A stretch of 44,489 nt of DNA from Pelagophyceae sp. CCMP2097. Its lineage: Eukaryota > Sar > Pelagophyceae. Below, in pieces: positions 9,042 through 18,328 of this stretch. The stretch spans positions 569,962 to 614,450 of the forward strand of contig MU657177.1 of the NCBI GenBank assembly GCA_026770575.1, written 5' to 3'. Numbering within the stretch: position 1 is the first letter of the stretch; each line of letters starts with the position of its first letter. A program made the translations under genes and the position numbers. Below the pieces are notes generated by a model, which saw only the letters and a program-made list of their open reading frames with translations, had not been told where the DNA came from and searched no databases.

Positions 9042-12008
9042 ATGGCGCCGAAGCGCGGCCTGCCGTCGGTGGACCAAGTCGGCGGCGCCATGCGGGCCCG
9101 AATGAAAGCCATGCGCGGCGACCGCGACGGCGACGGCGCCCGCGGCGGCGGCGGCGGCGGCAGGGGCGGCAAGGGCAGCGGCAGAGGCAAGGGCGGCAAG
9201 AACCGACGGCGGCGGACGTTGGACGACTGGGTGTTGCGGTGGCGAGCAGACGCCTTCGACGGCGACGCCGCATCAGCGCGCCAAGCGCTCGGCCTCCCGC
9301 CCGTGGCAACGCTGCCCCAAGTCTTCCGCGACGTCGATTCCTACTTTGCGAGCTTTGTGCCTTGCGTCTTGGAAGAGGCGCGCGCGACCGTCGAGGCCGC
9401 TCTCCGCGGCCGCGGAACAGCTTCGAAAGGGGACCGGCCCTTTACCGTCGCGGCGGCGCAGGCGGACAAGCGGTCCGAAGCCGGAGTCGTCGCGCTGGAC
9501 TGCTGGGGCCTGGGGGACTTGAGGGCCGGTACTTTAGTCCAAATTTCTTATCGAGGCCGCCGCTGCGACGTCCTCGCCAAGATCCAAGCCAACCGCGCCT
9601 TTGACCACCACATCATCCTAGTCCGCGGCACTGCATTGGATGCCTGCTGCGCCGACGCCGTCTCCGACGGGTGGACGGCTCAAGAAGCGGGCGCGATCCT
9701 GCCGCTCGAGCGCATCTACAAAGTTCTGACAGACGCCCAACCGAGGCCCCACTTCCTCGCCAGACTCGTCAGCGGACGATCCAAGAGCCACGTCCGTTTC
9801 GGCGGCGACGCTGACGACGCCGCGGCCGACGACGGTGCCGCTGCGGCCGACGACGACGGCGCCTTGTCAGACGAGGCGGACGACGCCAGCGCTCTGAATG
9901 CGTCGCAGCGCCGCGCTCTTGCAAAATGCCTCGACGCGCAGACTTCCGTCTCGCTCGTCCACGGCCCGCCGGGCACTGGCAAGACGACGTTCGTCACTGA
10001 GCTTTTAAAGGCTTTGGTTTCCGGGCAGAGCCGTGTACTCGTCTGCGCCCCCTCGAACCAAGCCGTCATGGTCGTCCACGACCGATTCCTCGCCGCCGCC
10101 GACGGTGCGGACCCGGAAACGCACCTCGCAGCGCTCGTGGGCGTCCGCGAAAAGATGTCGGACGACGGCGTGGACGCCGACGTCTTGCGCGCGGCGACGG
10201 GGCCCTGGCGCCGCGCAGACTGCTTCGTCTGGGCCGCCGGCGAATCTTTAGCGCAAAGGCTCCGCGGCTGCGGCAAAGCCCTCGACGTCGACGCTCAAGG
10301 CGTTGAACGAGTACGCCAATGGCTCGTCGCCGCTTCCCGGCGTTTCGAGGCCGCCGCCCCGAGGTTCTGGGCCGACGCCTGCCGCGGCCCCGTCTCCCGC
10401 GCCATCGCCGCCTTGAAAGAGGCCGACTTTGAAAACTTGGAAACAGCAAAGCAACTCTTGGCGGAGGCGGCCCAAGCCGTCGTTTCAACGGTCGGCGCCT
10501 CGTCGCAAGAGGCTGCGGCGTTTGACTTGGCCCAAGAGTTGGTCGCCTCAGCCCGAGTCGTCTTCTGCACTTTATCAACCTCGGCGGGCCAGCTCGTCTC
10601 GGTGGCTGCCGAGGGCGAACCCTTTCACGCCGTCGTCGTCGACGAGGCGGCGCAATGCGTCGAGGCCGAAGTTTTGGCGGCGGTCGCGTGCGTCGACCGC
10701 GCCTGCGGCCGCCTCGTCTTGGTCGGCGACCCGCAACAGCTCCCCGCCACAGTCATCTCGCAGTTCGCGGACCGCGCTTTGTACGGCCGTTCCATGCTCG
10801 CTCGGTTGATGGACTCGACGGGAAAGTCGGTCTTGGACACCCCTCCGAACCTCCTCTCCCTGCAATACCGCATGGCCGCCCCCATTTCGAAATTCCCGAA
10901 CCAGCGCTTCTACGCCGGCAGGCTCGTCGACGGGCCGCGGAATGAAGAGCGGGACCACCGTGTCGCTTCTGCAGCATGCGCTTCCCTCGGTGTCCTCTTT
11001 CGCGGTTCCAACGAGGTCCCTCGCAACTTTTTATTCCTCGATGCGGGCTCCGGCGCCGACCGCGGCGGCGGCGGCCGGAGTTATTCAAACTGCCTCGAGG
11101 CCAAGCTCGTCTCTTCGCTCGTTTCGCGCATCGCCTCAAACGCTTCGCCGAAGACGACGATCCGCGTCCTCACTTTCTACGCCGCGCAGGTGGCGGAACT
11201 TTTGAGACGCGGCGCAGGAACGCACGCCAAAGTCTCCTCCGTCGACGCGGCCCAAGGCCAAGAGGCCGACATCGTCGTCGTCTCGTTTGTGCGCGCAAAC
11301 GCCCGGGGCGCCGCCGGATTCCTACAAGACTGCCGCCGTCTCAATGTCGCGCTGACGCGCGCCCGGCACTGCCTCGTTGCCGTCGGCCACGCGGCCACGC
11401 TTTTCCATGCCGGCGGAGACCTCAAGGCCCTCGTCGCTTCGGCGAGAGAGAGGTCCTGCCTCGTGGCCGAGACGGATTTGGACCTTATCACCAAACCTCG
11501 GACGCCGACGCCGTACCGCGCGCCCGCACCCGAGCCGCGCCGGCCGCTGCAAAAGTCCGAGGCGCAGACTCGGCGACCACAGGCTGTGGAAGACCCTCCT
11601 CGCGCAGAGACGGTGCCGCCAACGAGGCCCAGCCAAGGCTCCACCAAGGCCGTCTCCGAGCCGGCCCTGCCGCTGGCCACGGCGGGCGGCCCGCAGCGCG
11701 ACTACGACGAATGCGACGACGACGACGCGCCCGCGGGAGCCGTCCGCGTCGCAATCGCAGACGACGAAGATGATGTCCCCGTCAACGAGCCTTCCGTCTC
11801 ATCTTCTGGCGGCGTCAAGGTCTCGATCGACGGCGACGGCGACGACGACAGCGACGACCCCGACGGCGCCCCCGCTTCGGCGCGGCACGCGACTGCCGCG
11901 TCTCGGCGGCGCGCGGCCTTCCGGCAGCGCGGCGCCGCGGCCTTCCGCCACCGCAGCCGGCGGCGGCGCCTCCTCGCCGCAAACGGACCCGGGCACGACG
12001 GCGGCTAA
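9042..12008 (+). CDS. Sen1/senataxin-like superfamily 1 RNA-DNA helicase
   Basis: A single-exon 988-residue protein. The Upf1-like SF1 helicase motifs are complete: Walker A GPPGTGKTTF (about residue 307), motif Ia VCAPSNQA, motif II VVDEAAQ (about 533), motif III LVGDPQQLPAT, motif IV LQYRM, motif V SSVDAAQGQEADIVVVSF and motif VI RRLNVALTRAR. Before the helicase core, YFASFVPCVLEEARATVE resembles the segment preceding the core in Sen1 and senataxin, and a beta-barrel-like part follows (GTLVQISYRGRRCDVLAKI). The termini are low-complexity: Gly/Arg-rich near the start (an RGG-like stretch) and acidic then Arg-rich at the end. Sen1 proteins resolve R-loops and help Pol II termination; Upf1-class or IGHMBP2-like roles cannot be excluded. 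The ATG at 9042 is the first in frame with a plausible leader. Confidence 0.9.
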   Translation: MAPKRGLPSVDQVGGAMRARMKAMRGDRDGDGARGGGGGGRGGKGSGRGKGGKNRRRRTLDDWVLRWRADAFDGDAASARQALGLPPVATLPQVFRDVDSYFASFVPCVLEEARATVEAALRGRGTASKGDRPFTVAAAQADKRSEAGVVALDCWGLGDLRAGTLVQISYRGRRCDVLAKIQANRAFDHHIILVRGTALDACCADAVSDGWTAQEAGAILPLERIYKVLTDAQPRPHFLARLVSGRSKSHVRFGGDADDAAADDGAAAADDDGALSDEADDASALNASQRRALAKCLDAQTSVSLVHGPPGTGKTTFVTELLKALVSGQSRVLVCAPSNQAVMVVHDRFLAAADGADPETHLAALVGVREKMSDDGVDADVLRAATGPWRRADCFVWAAGESLAQRLRGCGKALDVDAQGVERVRQWLVAASRRFEAAAPRFWADACRGPVSRAIAALKEADFENLETAKQLLAEAAQAVVSTVGASSQEAAAFDLAQELVASARVVFCTLSTSAGQLVSVAAEGEPFHAVVVDEAAQCVEAEVLAAVACVDRACGRLVLVGDPQQLPATVISQFADRALYGRSMLARLMDSTGKSVLDTPPNLLSLQYRMAAPISKFPNQRFYAGRLVDGPRNEERDHRVASAACASLGVLFRGSNEVPRNFLFLDAGSGADRGGGGRSYSNCLEAKLVSSLVSRIASNASPKTTIRVLTFYAAQVAELLRRGAGTHAKVSSVDAAQGQEADIVVVSFVRANARGAAGFLQDCRRLNVALTRARHCLVAVGHAATLFHAGGDLKALVASARERSCLVAETDLDLITKPRTPTPYRAPAPEPRRPLQKSEAQTRRPQAVEDPPRAETVPPTRPSQGSTKAVSEPALPLATAGGPQRDYDECDDDDAPAGAVRVAIADDEDDVPVNEPSVSSSGGVKVSIDGDGDDDSDDPDGAPASARHATAASRRRAAFRQRGAAAFRHRSRRRRLLAANGPGHDGG

Positions 12009-12070
12009 AAAAACGTTTTCGTGACACGCCGCGCGGCGGCCTCCACGTCGGTCGCGTGGGACGAGCGGGC

Positions 12071-14050
12071 ATGCTGGTTGAAAGGCGGGCCGCCCTCGCG
12101 CCTCACGGGAGCGCGAAGAGGGCCCCTTCGCCGGTGGGTCCCGAAATTATTCGGAAAGATCGCGAACAAATCGCGCGAACAAGTCGAGAGTCAGAACACC
12201 TTGAGATGGGGCATATGGCTGGCGGAAAGGCGGGGCAGCCCACAAACGGCGCCGCGAAACTCCGCCGCCGATCCAACGGGAATGCGGCACCGCACGTCTC
12301 GCGCAACGGGGATGCCAAGAACGGTGGAAATCTGTCTACTGCCTTTTTCAAACACCTCCTCTTGACCCTCGCCGCCTTCCGCACCCTGCAGCTCTTCTCC
12401 GCCCGCAACGTAGCGCCCCTCGCCGAGGCGCTGCACCGCTTAGGGTGGCTGAGCAGGCCCTATTCCGCCCTCGTCCAGGAACTTCACTGCCGAGCCGCAG
12501 CCGGCATCGCCGGCGGCGCCAAGCGCTGGGGGCCCCACGAACTCGCAAACGCGTGCTGGGCCGCCGCCAGGGCCCGCCACGCCAAGGCGCCAAAGCTCTT
12601 TGACGCCGTCGCCACAGAGGCGCCGAAGAAGATTCAAACGTTCAGCCCGCAAGCGCTCGCCAACACCGCGTGGGCTTATGCGACGGCGCGCGTTTCGGCG
12701 CCGGCTTTATTTGAAGCGGTCGCCGCGGAAACAGTCAATAAGATCGCGACGTTCAACGCGCAAAACCTCGCCAAGACGGCGTGGGCCTACGCGACGGCGG
12801 GCGTCTTGGCGCCGGCTTTATTTGAAGCGGTCGCCGCAGAGGCCCCAACGAAGATGGCGACGTTCGAACCGCAAGCTTTAGCGAACACCGTCTGGGCTTT
12901 TACAAAGGCGGGTGTTCCGGCGCCTTTGTTATTTGAAGCGGTAGCCGCGGAAGCGGTGGCGAAGATTGCGACGTTCGACGCGCAAAACCTCGCAAACATC
13001 GTGTGGGCCTATGCGACGGCGGGCGTCGTGGCGCCATTGTTGTTCAAGGCGGTCGCTTCAGAAGCGCCGAAGAAGATGGCGACGTTTAACTCGCAAGCGC
13101 TCGCGAACATCGTGTGGGCCTTTGCGACGGCGGGCTTCGAGGCGCCAGCTTTATTTGAAGCAGTCGCTTTGGCAGCACCAAAGAAGATGGCGGCGTTCAA
13201 CTCGCAGGCTTTGGCGAACATGGTCTGGGCCTATGCGACGGTGGGCGTCGAGGCGCCATTGCTGTTCGTGGCCGTCGCCGCGGAAGCGCCGAAGAAAATT
13301 CGGACGTTCCACGTTTGTGAGCTCGCAAACGTGGCCTGGGCGTACTCGACGGCGGAAGAGGCGGAGCCGGCGCTGTTCGAGGTGATCGCGTGGAGCATCG
13401 GGGCGAGGATGGACGAGCTGAGCGAGCAGGGCCTCTGGCAAATGTATTTAGTTTATATTCTGCTCAAGGTCGAAGCCCCCTTCCACGCTCTCACGCGTCT
13501 GTTGAGCCACCACGAGGCCGGCCTCCGCGAGGCCTTCCTCCGTATAGAGGCCTGCCCTCGACGTGTGCGCGGCGGCATGGCGCTTGCCCGAAACTGGAAT
13601 CTCGAACGCGAGCACGTCTCCGCCTCCCTCCAACGCATCGGCTGGGAGCACGACTTTGGGCACGTCACGGCAGAGGGCATCCGCCTCGACATGGCGGCGC
13701 CGTCGTGTAAGCTCGCCGTGGAATTGGATGGGCCGGCGCACTATTTGCGCTCGTTGGACGGCTGCGACCGCGCGCTCGACGGCGCGTCAAAGTTCAAGGA
13801 GCGACTTTTGCTCAGCCTCGGCTGGCAGCTGATTAGAGTCCCGTACTTTGAGTGGTACGCTTTGAGGTCGCAGGCGCTGCAGGACGCATACTTTCGCACG
13901 ATCTTTTTGATCTTCGCAAGAGACAAGATCCACACCTGGACGGCAAGGCAACGCCGAGGGCGCCCCGGCAACGGCACAGTAAACGGCAACCCGCACGCAA
14001 AGGCGCCCCCGAACAAGGCCCGGGACGCAAACGGACGACACCCCTCGTAA
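12071..14050 (+). CDS. Helical-repeat protein with C-terminal RAP domain
   Basis: A single-exon protein of about 659 residues. From about 155 to 450 it has some eight copies of a 38-residue alpha-helical repeat of the form FNxQALANxVWAYATAGV-APALFEAVAxEAPKKMA, the pattern of octotricopeptide/heptatricopeptide repeats in organellar RNA-binding proteins. A RAP domain follows near 540-600 (IRLDMAAPSCKLAVELDG, then RLLLSLGWQLIRVPYFEW). RAP proteins of this design usually act in mitochondria or plastids on transcript stability, processing or translation. The N-terminus is Arg/Ser/Asn-rich and could be a transit peptide, but this cannot be shown. An internal ATG at 12206 is an alternative start. 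The gap from the upstream helicase stop is only 62 bp. Confidence 0.88.
   Translation: MLVERRAALAPHGSAKRAPSPVGPEIIRKDREQIARTSRESEHLEMGHMAGGKAGQPTNGAAKLRRRSNGNAAPHVSRNGDAKNGGNLSTAFFKHLLLTLAAFRTLQLFSARNVAPLAEALHRLGWLSRPYSALVQELHCRAAAGIAGGAKRWGPHELANACWAAARARHAKAPKLFDAVATEAPKKIQTFSPQALANTAWAYATARVSAPALFEAVAAETVNKIATFNAQNLAKTAWAYATAGVLAPALFEAVAAEAPTKMATFEPQALANTVWAFTKAGVPAPLLFEAVAAEAVAKIATFDAQNLANIVWAYATAGVVAPLLFKAVASEAPKKMATFNSQALANIVWAFATAGFEAPALFEAVALAAPKKMAAFNSQALANMVWAYATVGVEAPLLFVAVAAEAPKKIRTFHVCELANVAWAYSTAEEAEPALFEVIAWSIGARMDELSEQGLWQMYLVYILLKVEAPFHALTRLLSHHEAGLREAFLRIEACPRRVRGGMALARNWNLEREHVSASLQRIGWEHDFGHVTAEGIRLDMAAPSCKLAVELDGPAHYLRSLDGCDRALDGASKFKERLLLSLGWQLIRVPYFEWYALRSQALQDAYFRTIFLIFARDKIHTWTARQRRGRPGNGTVNGNPHAKAPPNKARDANGRHPS
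12541..13410 (+). repeat. 114-bp tandem coding repeats
   Basis: The helical repeats of the RAP protein are also visible in the DNA as a 114-bp period. Several adjacent units share long identical stretches (for example CCTCGCAAACATCGTGTGGG and GGCGCCAGCTTTATTTGAAG), which suggests recent unit duplication or gene conversion. Confidence 0.8.
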
Positions 14051-14136
14051 CGTATGATTTCCTATAGACATAAATGTGTTGGCAGTCGCTGGCAGCGTCG
14101 AAGAGACCGCGCAACCGCAGAGTGGCCGCGTGCGTG

Positions 14137-14920
14137 TCACGCGAGGATGAAAGGGATATGGCTCGCCGAGCCTGCGCGAGTCGCTCTGCGGGCGGCGCTG
14201 CAGGCATCTTCCAGAGAGGCACGCTTCCAGTGGCACGCGCAGGGCACTGACATCCGAGTTGCGTCTGCGCGGTGATGATGGCGAGCCCAGCGAGCGCGCC
14301 GCAGACGTGGACGCACGTGTGCGCGTGCGCCTCGACCCAGGCGACCCAGTAGCAGGCGACGACGAGGCCGAGGCAGAATAGGCCGAGCGACGATCCGACG
14401 ACTACGGCGAGCCATGTATGGTACCTACGCAGCCAAAAGGTGCGCAGTCCAGCCAAAAGGTGTCCAGCCAAAAGGTGCGCGGCCCGAGGCGTCTGCGGGC
14501 CGCCCGCGTGACGCACGCAAAGTTGTATGCACAAAAGAGCTTGTCGAAGAGCTGCACGATTTTCAGCGCGGGGCCGCCGCGCACGAGCTCGTGGTGGAAG
14601 GCCATCGAGAGGCAGAGCAGCACTGAACCGCCGAGCCACCAGTGCGAGCCGCGCGCCACGGGCGCGCCCTCCAAAGCCGCGAAGACGAGTGGCAGGCCGA
14701 TGACGGGCGCGGACCACCTCGTCGCGCTCTTGTAAGTCGTCGTGTGGCGCAGCGGGATGCGCAGCCGCTTCGCAAGGGCGCGCGCGCCTGCCTTGCTGCA
14801 CACGATGCCGACGGCGAAGATGCCGAAGACGCCCGCAAACGCGGCATACGTTCCCGGGCCAGAGCTGCACCGCTGCGCCGCCGGCCACGCCTCCGCCAAA
14901 ACCGTGCAGTTATCAGACAT
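14137..14920 (-). CDS. Small multi-pass membrane protein, possibly CREST superfamily
   Basis: Exon 1 (14920-14517) and exon 2 (14424 downward) join cleanly through GTGCGT/TAG. A third exon (14247-14198 intron, 14197-14137) gives 213 residues; without that intron the frame would run on to 13833, antisense to the RAP gene, so the C-terminus is uncertain. Five or more hydrophobic segments are seen (GTYAAFAGVFGIFAVGIV, SAPVIGLPLVFAALEG, GGSVLLCLSMAFHHELV, TWLAVVVGSSLGLFCLGLV, VHVCGALAGLAIITAQ). The spacing of Ser and His in LSMAFHH, Asp in QLFDKLFCAY and paired His in AHAHTCVHV is reminiscent of CREST-type membrane hydrolases (TMEM8, Per1, alkaline ceramidase). The gene itself is well supported; the family assignment is weak. 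Confidence 0.55.
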
Positions 14921-17326
14921 AGTCCGCGGGCGCCCGAGGCAGTGCCCTTCGCCGGCGCCGATGCCACCTCAAGGGCCGCGCCGCGACCGACCTTGGGGGC
15001 TGGACGTTCTTGCCGAAGTTGAAAAATTTAATGTTTGTCTGAAGATTCCGAGCACTTTTGGCGATGACCTCTTTCGACGAGCCGCAAGGCGGGCGGTGTT
15101 AGTAGAGCGCCGCGAGTTGCCGCACGACTTCGCTCGACGAGACGCGGACCTACCGACCCGTCTCGAAGCGGCGCGCCTCGAGGCAGGCACGCCGACTGAC
15201 GGTGCCGGCGAGCTCGTCGCGGGCGTCGAAGAGGACGCCTACGACACGCAGTCGTCACGTTTCGGGGAGCGCGACGCGGCGCATGGGCGGTTGAGGCTCC
15301 TGGGGATCCTGGCGGCGCACCGCAGCTGTCGGCGCGCTGCCGAGCCAGTTCAATGGCACCTGCAAAAGCGAGTCGCGGCGCGATTGCCGCGCGGGGGCGG
15401 CCTCACGCTCCGTAGTCTTGGGATCGCCTAGTGACATGGGTCAGGGGCCACGGATGCCTGGGAAGCACAAAGGCCCTGAGATGATGCATAGAGGAGCGCC
15501 TGATGCGACGCACTTCCGAAGCCGCACCAGAGGACGGCGTTCTCGGTGTCCGCCGCGGGCGTCAGGAACGCGTAGCCGCCGAGGGTCTCAAAGGCGCGGA
15601 CCATCTCCACCGCCTGGGGGTTCCTTGTTCGCCTCCCGCGGTGAAACGACGAACCCGCCTGCAAGGCTCTTACCGCGCGCGCACACGTGCCCTCGACACC
15701 GTCGCCGAGCGAATTGGTCCGTACGAGGTTGACCTGAGGGACGGTGCCTTGCAAGAGCGTCTTTCACGATCTGCAAGGCACGAGCCAAAGAAGCGAGGCA
15801 ACAAAGACGCTTCTTCGCATACAGCAATGCCGCCCCCTAAGGCACGTCGTTGTCGGGGTTCCTTAGGTGCGGCAACTTGATTCCGAGGGTCCCCAAAGTG
15901 CGCTCCGCACGGCGTTCGATGACGAGCGACGCGAGGCTCGACGCGAAGCGTGGCGTCCTACGTGCTGCATCGCAGCCGGCGATCGTTTGGCAACGCCCCA
16001 TGGCGTTGTCAAACAACAGTAGCTCGTTGGGCAACGTTGCGTTGAAAAACAATGGTAGCGTCGATTCCGAAGCGGTGCGCGCGTCAGCTCTGGCGGCGGT
16101 CGGCTTCGTCCGTCGTAGACGTCGACGACGACAACCTACGTCGCCGGCCCCGAGTGACGAGCCTTGCTTCGACGCCGGGGTCATCTGCGCCAGTGAGCGT
16201 GGACGCACGTCAAAGTCACTGCGATCCGAGTCACTGCGATCCGCTTCGTCGACCACGTACGTCATCGCGTCGCCGACGACCTGCGACGCAGCAACGAGTC
16301 GCACGGCGAGGCGCCCCGGCGTTTCGCGTAGGGTCTCGACGCTACCGGGACGGCCGCGAGGCATGCACGTGGTGCGGCCGCACGCACCACTTCCACGAGG
16401 GCCTAGCGATGACGCGTCGGCGACGGACCGCATCGTCGGCGACGCACGGGCGTGGCCATGGTCGCGGCGGTCGCAGCGACCACATCGACGTCAATCTCGA
16501 CCTAAGTCATCAATCTCATGCCGACACTCTAAGAGCCCCTTTTTGAACACGACGGGGAGACGATCGACGCGCCGCAACGACGCTCGCCTGGCATCGCAGC
16601 GTCGTTTCGCGGGACGCGTTCTTCCGACAAAGTTGCAAGCGGGAGATGTTTCTTCCGACAAAGTCGCAGACGCTCACGTTGCAGTGCGCCGCCAGGAAGC
16701 ACGGCACGGAGCCGCCGCCGAGGCCTGAGGGTCCATCCCTCGAGGAGACCGCGTTCGAAGGGTTCCGGGGGCACGCCTTTGCCGTGGATTCGCCAGCGGT
16801 CGACACGGTTGACGTACCGAGGTTCAGAACGCGCGGCGAGTCCGCCGACGGCGAGACGGCCTGCGCCGTCGATACAACAGAAATGCAACGATGGTGGGCC
16901 TTACCAGCGCGGTCAGGCCTAGCGGGGCGCCTCTGCGGGACTCCGCAAAGCGCGGGCCGCAAAGAGGCCCGCACCGAGGGCGCGCGTGTAGCCCGCCAGC
17001 GCGCCCGGGTGCCTGCGGCGCTCGTGCGAGGCCGCCGTCGCGGGAGAGGCGCGGCGCGGCGGACGGAGGGACGCACACTGAACCATCGACCTAGTTTTTC
17101 TGATCACCACGCCGAAGGACGCGTCGGTTTCACATCACCACACCGAAAGACGCGTTTGTGCATCCCAAGACACCGCCACCGACGAAGCGCGCGGCCGATT
17201 GGATAACGGCGCCGTCGGCCGTTCGGAGGCACCGCCAGCTGCCTGCGTCCGTCGGCTTTCTAGATCGGTCCCGACGCCGTCAGCGCACGCACCGCCGATG
17301 GCGTCCTGCACCGAGACCTCTGTCAC
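14921..17326. other. Region without a convincing gene
   Basis: Open frames occur on both strands but none shows a domain. The best remnants are on the minus strand: 15754-15428, which contains RAFETLGGYAFLTPAADTEN, and 16433-15837, which contains NATLPNELLLFDNAMGRCQT. They could be exons of an unrecognised or decaying gene. A 15-bp tandem duplication (AGTCACTGCGATCCG) lies near 16215-16245. Base composition does not differ from the flanks. Confidence 0.35.
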
Positions 17327-17963
17327 CTACGGGCGCGGTCCTGCAGATTCGATGGGTCCGAGTTGCCGCCTTACCGTCACTTCACCCTGCTGGAAGATGA
17401 CCTAGCGATGCCGCCATCCCGACGACGAAACGGCGCGCGCGAGGCCGGCGCACGCTGCCGGGCTCGCCGAGCCACCGCGCGGCTTGACTCACGCTGCCGG
17501 GCTCGCCGAGCCACTGCGTGGCTTGGCTGGACGCGCCGGGGTCGAAGACCTGACGGCCGCGCGACGTCACGCGGGATGGCGAGGCGCATCCCCTGCGCCA
17601 CTCGATGGAGCGCACCGCGGATCGCCGCTGGAAGAGCGCGGCGAGCGGCACTGCGAAGAAGCTCAGGCGGACGTCGTAGAGCGCTGCGGCGACGAACGCG
17701 GCCGCAGCGACGGCGGCGCCGAGCGAGTTCGCGCGCGGCGACGGCACGGCCCAGGTGACTTCGGCGCCCGCGCGCGGCAGCATCAGGCGGCCCGTCGTCG
17801 CGCAGATGCGCGGCGCGCTCGCGCGCACCGCCGCCGCGCCCTCGCGCCCCGCCGCGAGCCGATTGGCGCGCCGCCTGCCGCCGCAGGCATGCACGGCCGG
17901 CGGCCGCGGACACAGCGCATCGACCGAGGCCCAGAGGAATACGAATAGGATCCGAGGCGCCAT
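17327..17963 (-). CDS. Hypothetical protein with signal peptide and membrane segment
   Basis: Exon 1 (17963-17493) and exon 2 (17401-17327) are joined by a GTGAGT donor and a CTAG acceptor, giving 181 residues. The N-terminus is a good signal peptide (MAPRILFVFLWASVDALC), followed by an Arg/Ala-rich stretch and then one or two membrane spans (SLGAAVAAAAFVAAALYD, LSFFAVPLAALFQ). Signal peptide plus basic Ala-rich extension fits bipartite targeting to a complex plastid, but the residue after the likely cleavage site is not the usual Phe. No family was recognised. The end of exon 1 lies inside a 39-bp tandem duplication that copies the donor region. Confidence 0.45.
17451..17528. repeat. 39-bp tandem duplication
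   Basis: Two copies of a 39-bp unit beginning CACGCTGCCGGGCTCGCCGA lie at 17451-17489 and 17490-17528 with three mismatches. On the minus strand they encode QWLGEPGSV and RWLGEPGSV and carry GTGAGT in one copy and GTGCGC in the other as possible splice donors. Confidence 0.85.
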
Positions 17964-18328
17964 CCACCGATCGAACTCGCGACTCCTCTCCTCCGCCGTT
18001 GCCCGAATATTTTCGCCAAAATCGCTTCAGCGAAGACTTCGGGTTTTCTATGGCAATTGCAAGTTTATTGTTTCGTCGGCCAACGACGAGCGACCCGGCA
18101 CCCTCACCTACACCCCCGCACTCGCACACCACCCTCGCACGCCGCTTCCATAAAACTTCTTACGAGACGCATTTCTCGAGTGTGTGGTCTGTGGTGGATG
18201 CGTGGAGCATGCAACGCAGTCGATTCACTCGAGCCCGAGCGTCGCACCGGCCAGCACGAGTTTGTGCTCGGAGGTTGCATAAGTTATGAAAAGGGGTCCG
18301 GGCAATTGGCCCGGGGCTCTTTTCCGGG

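Noticed and set aside
13833..14248. C-terminal extension of the small membrane protein antisense to the RAP gene
   Set aside because: A 50-nt GTGCCC/CTGCAG intron gives a compact ending in the spacer and avoids overlap with conserved RAP coding sequence.
15837..16728. Overlapping open frames on both strands (292 codons plus, 198 codons minus)
   Set aside because: Low-complexity Ser/Arg composition on plus, no domain on minus and no splice-consistent partner exons. A decaying gene remains possible but cannot be supported.
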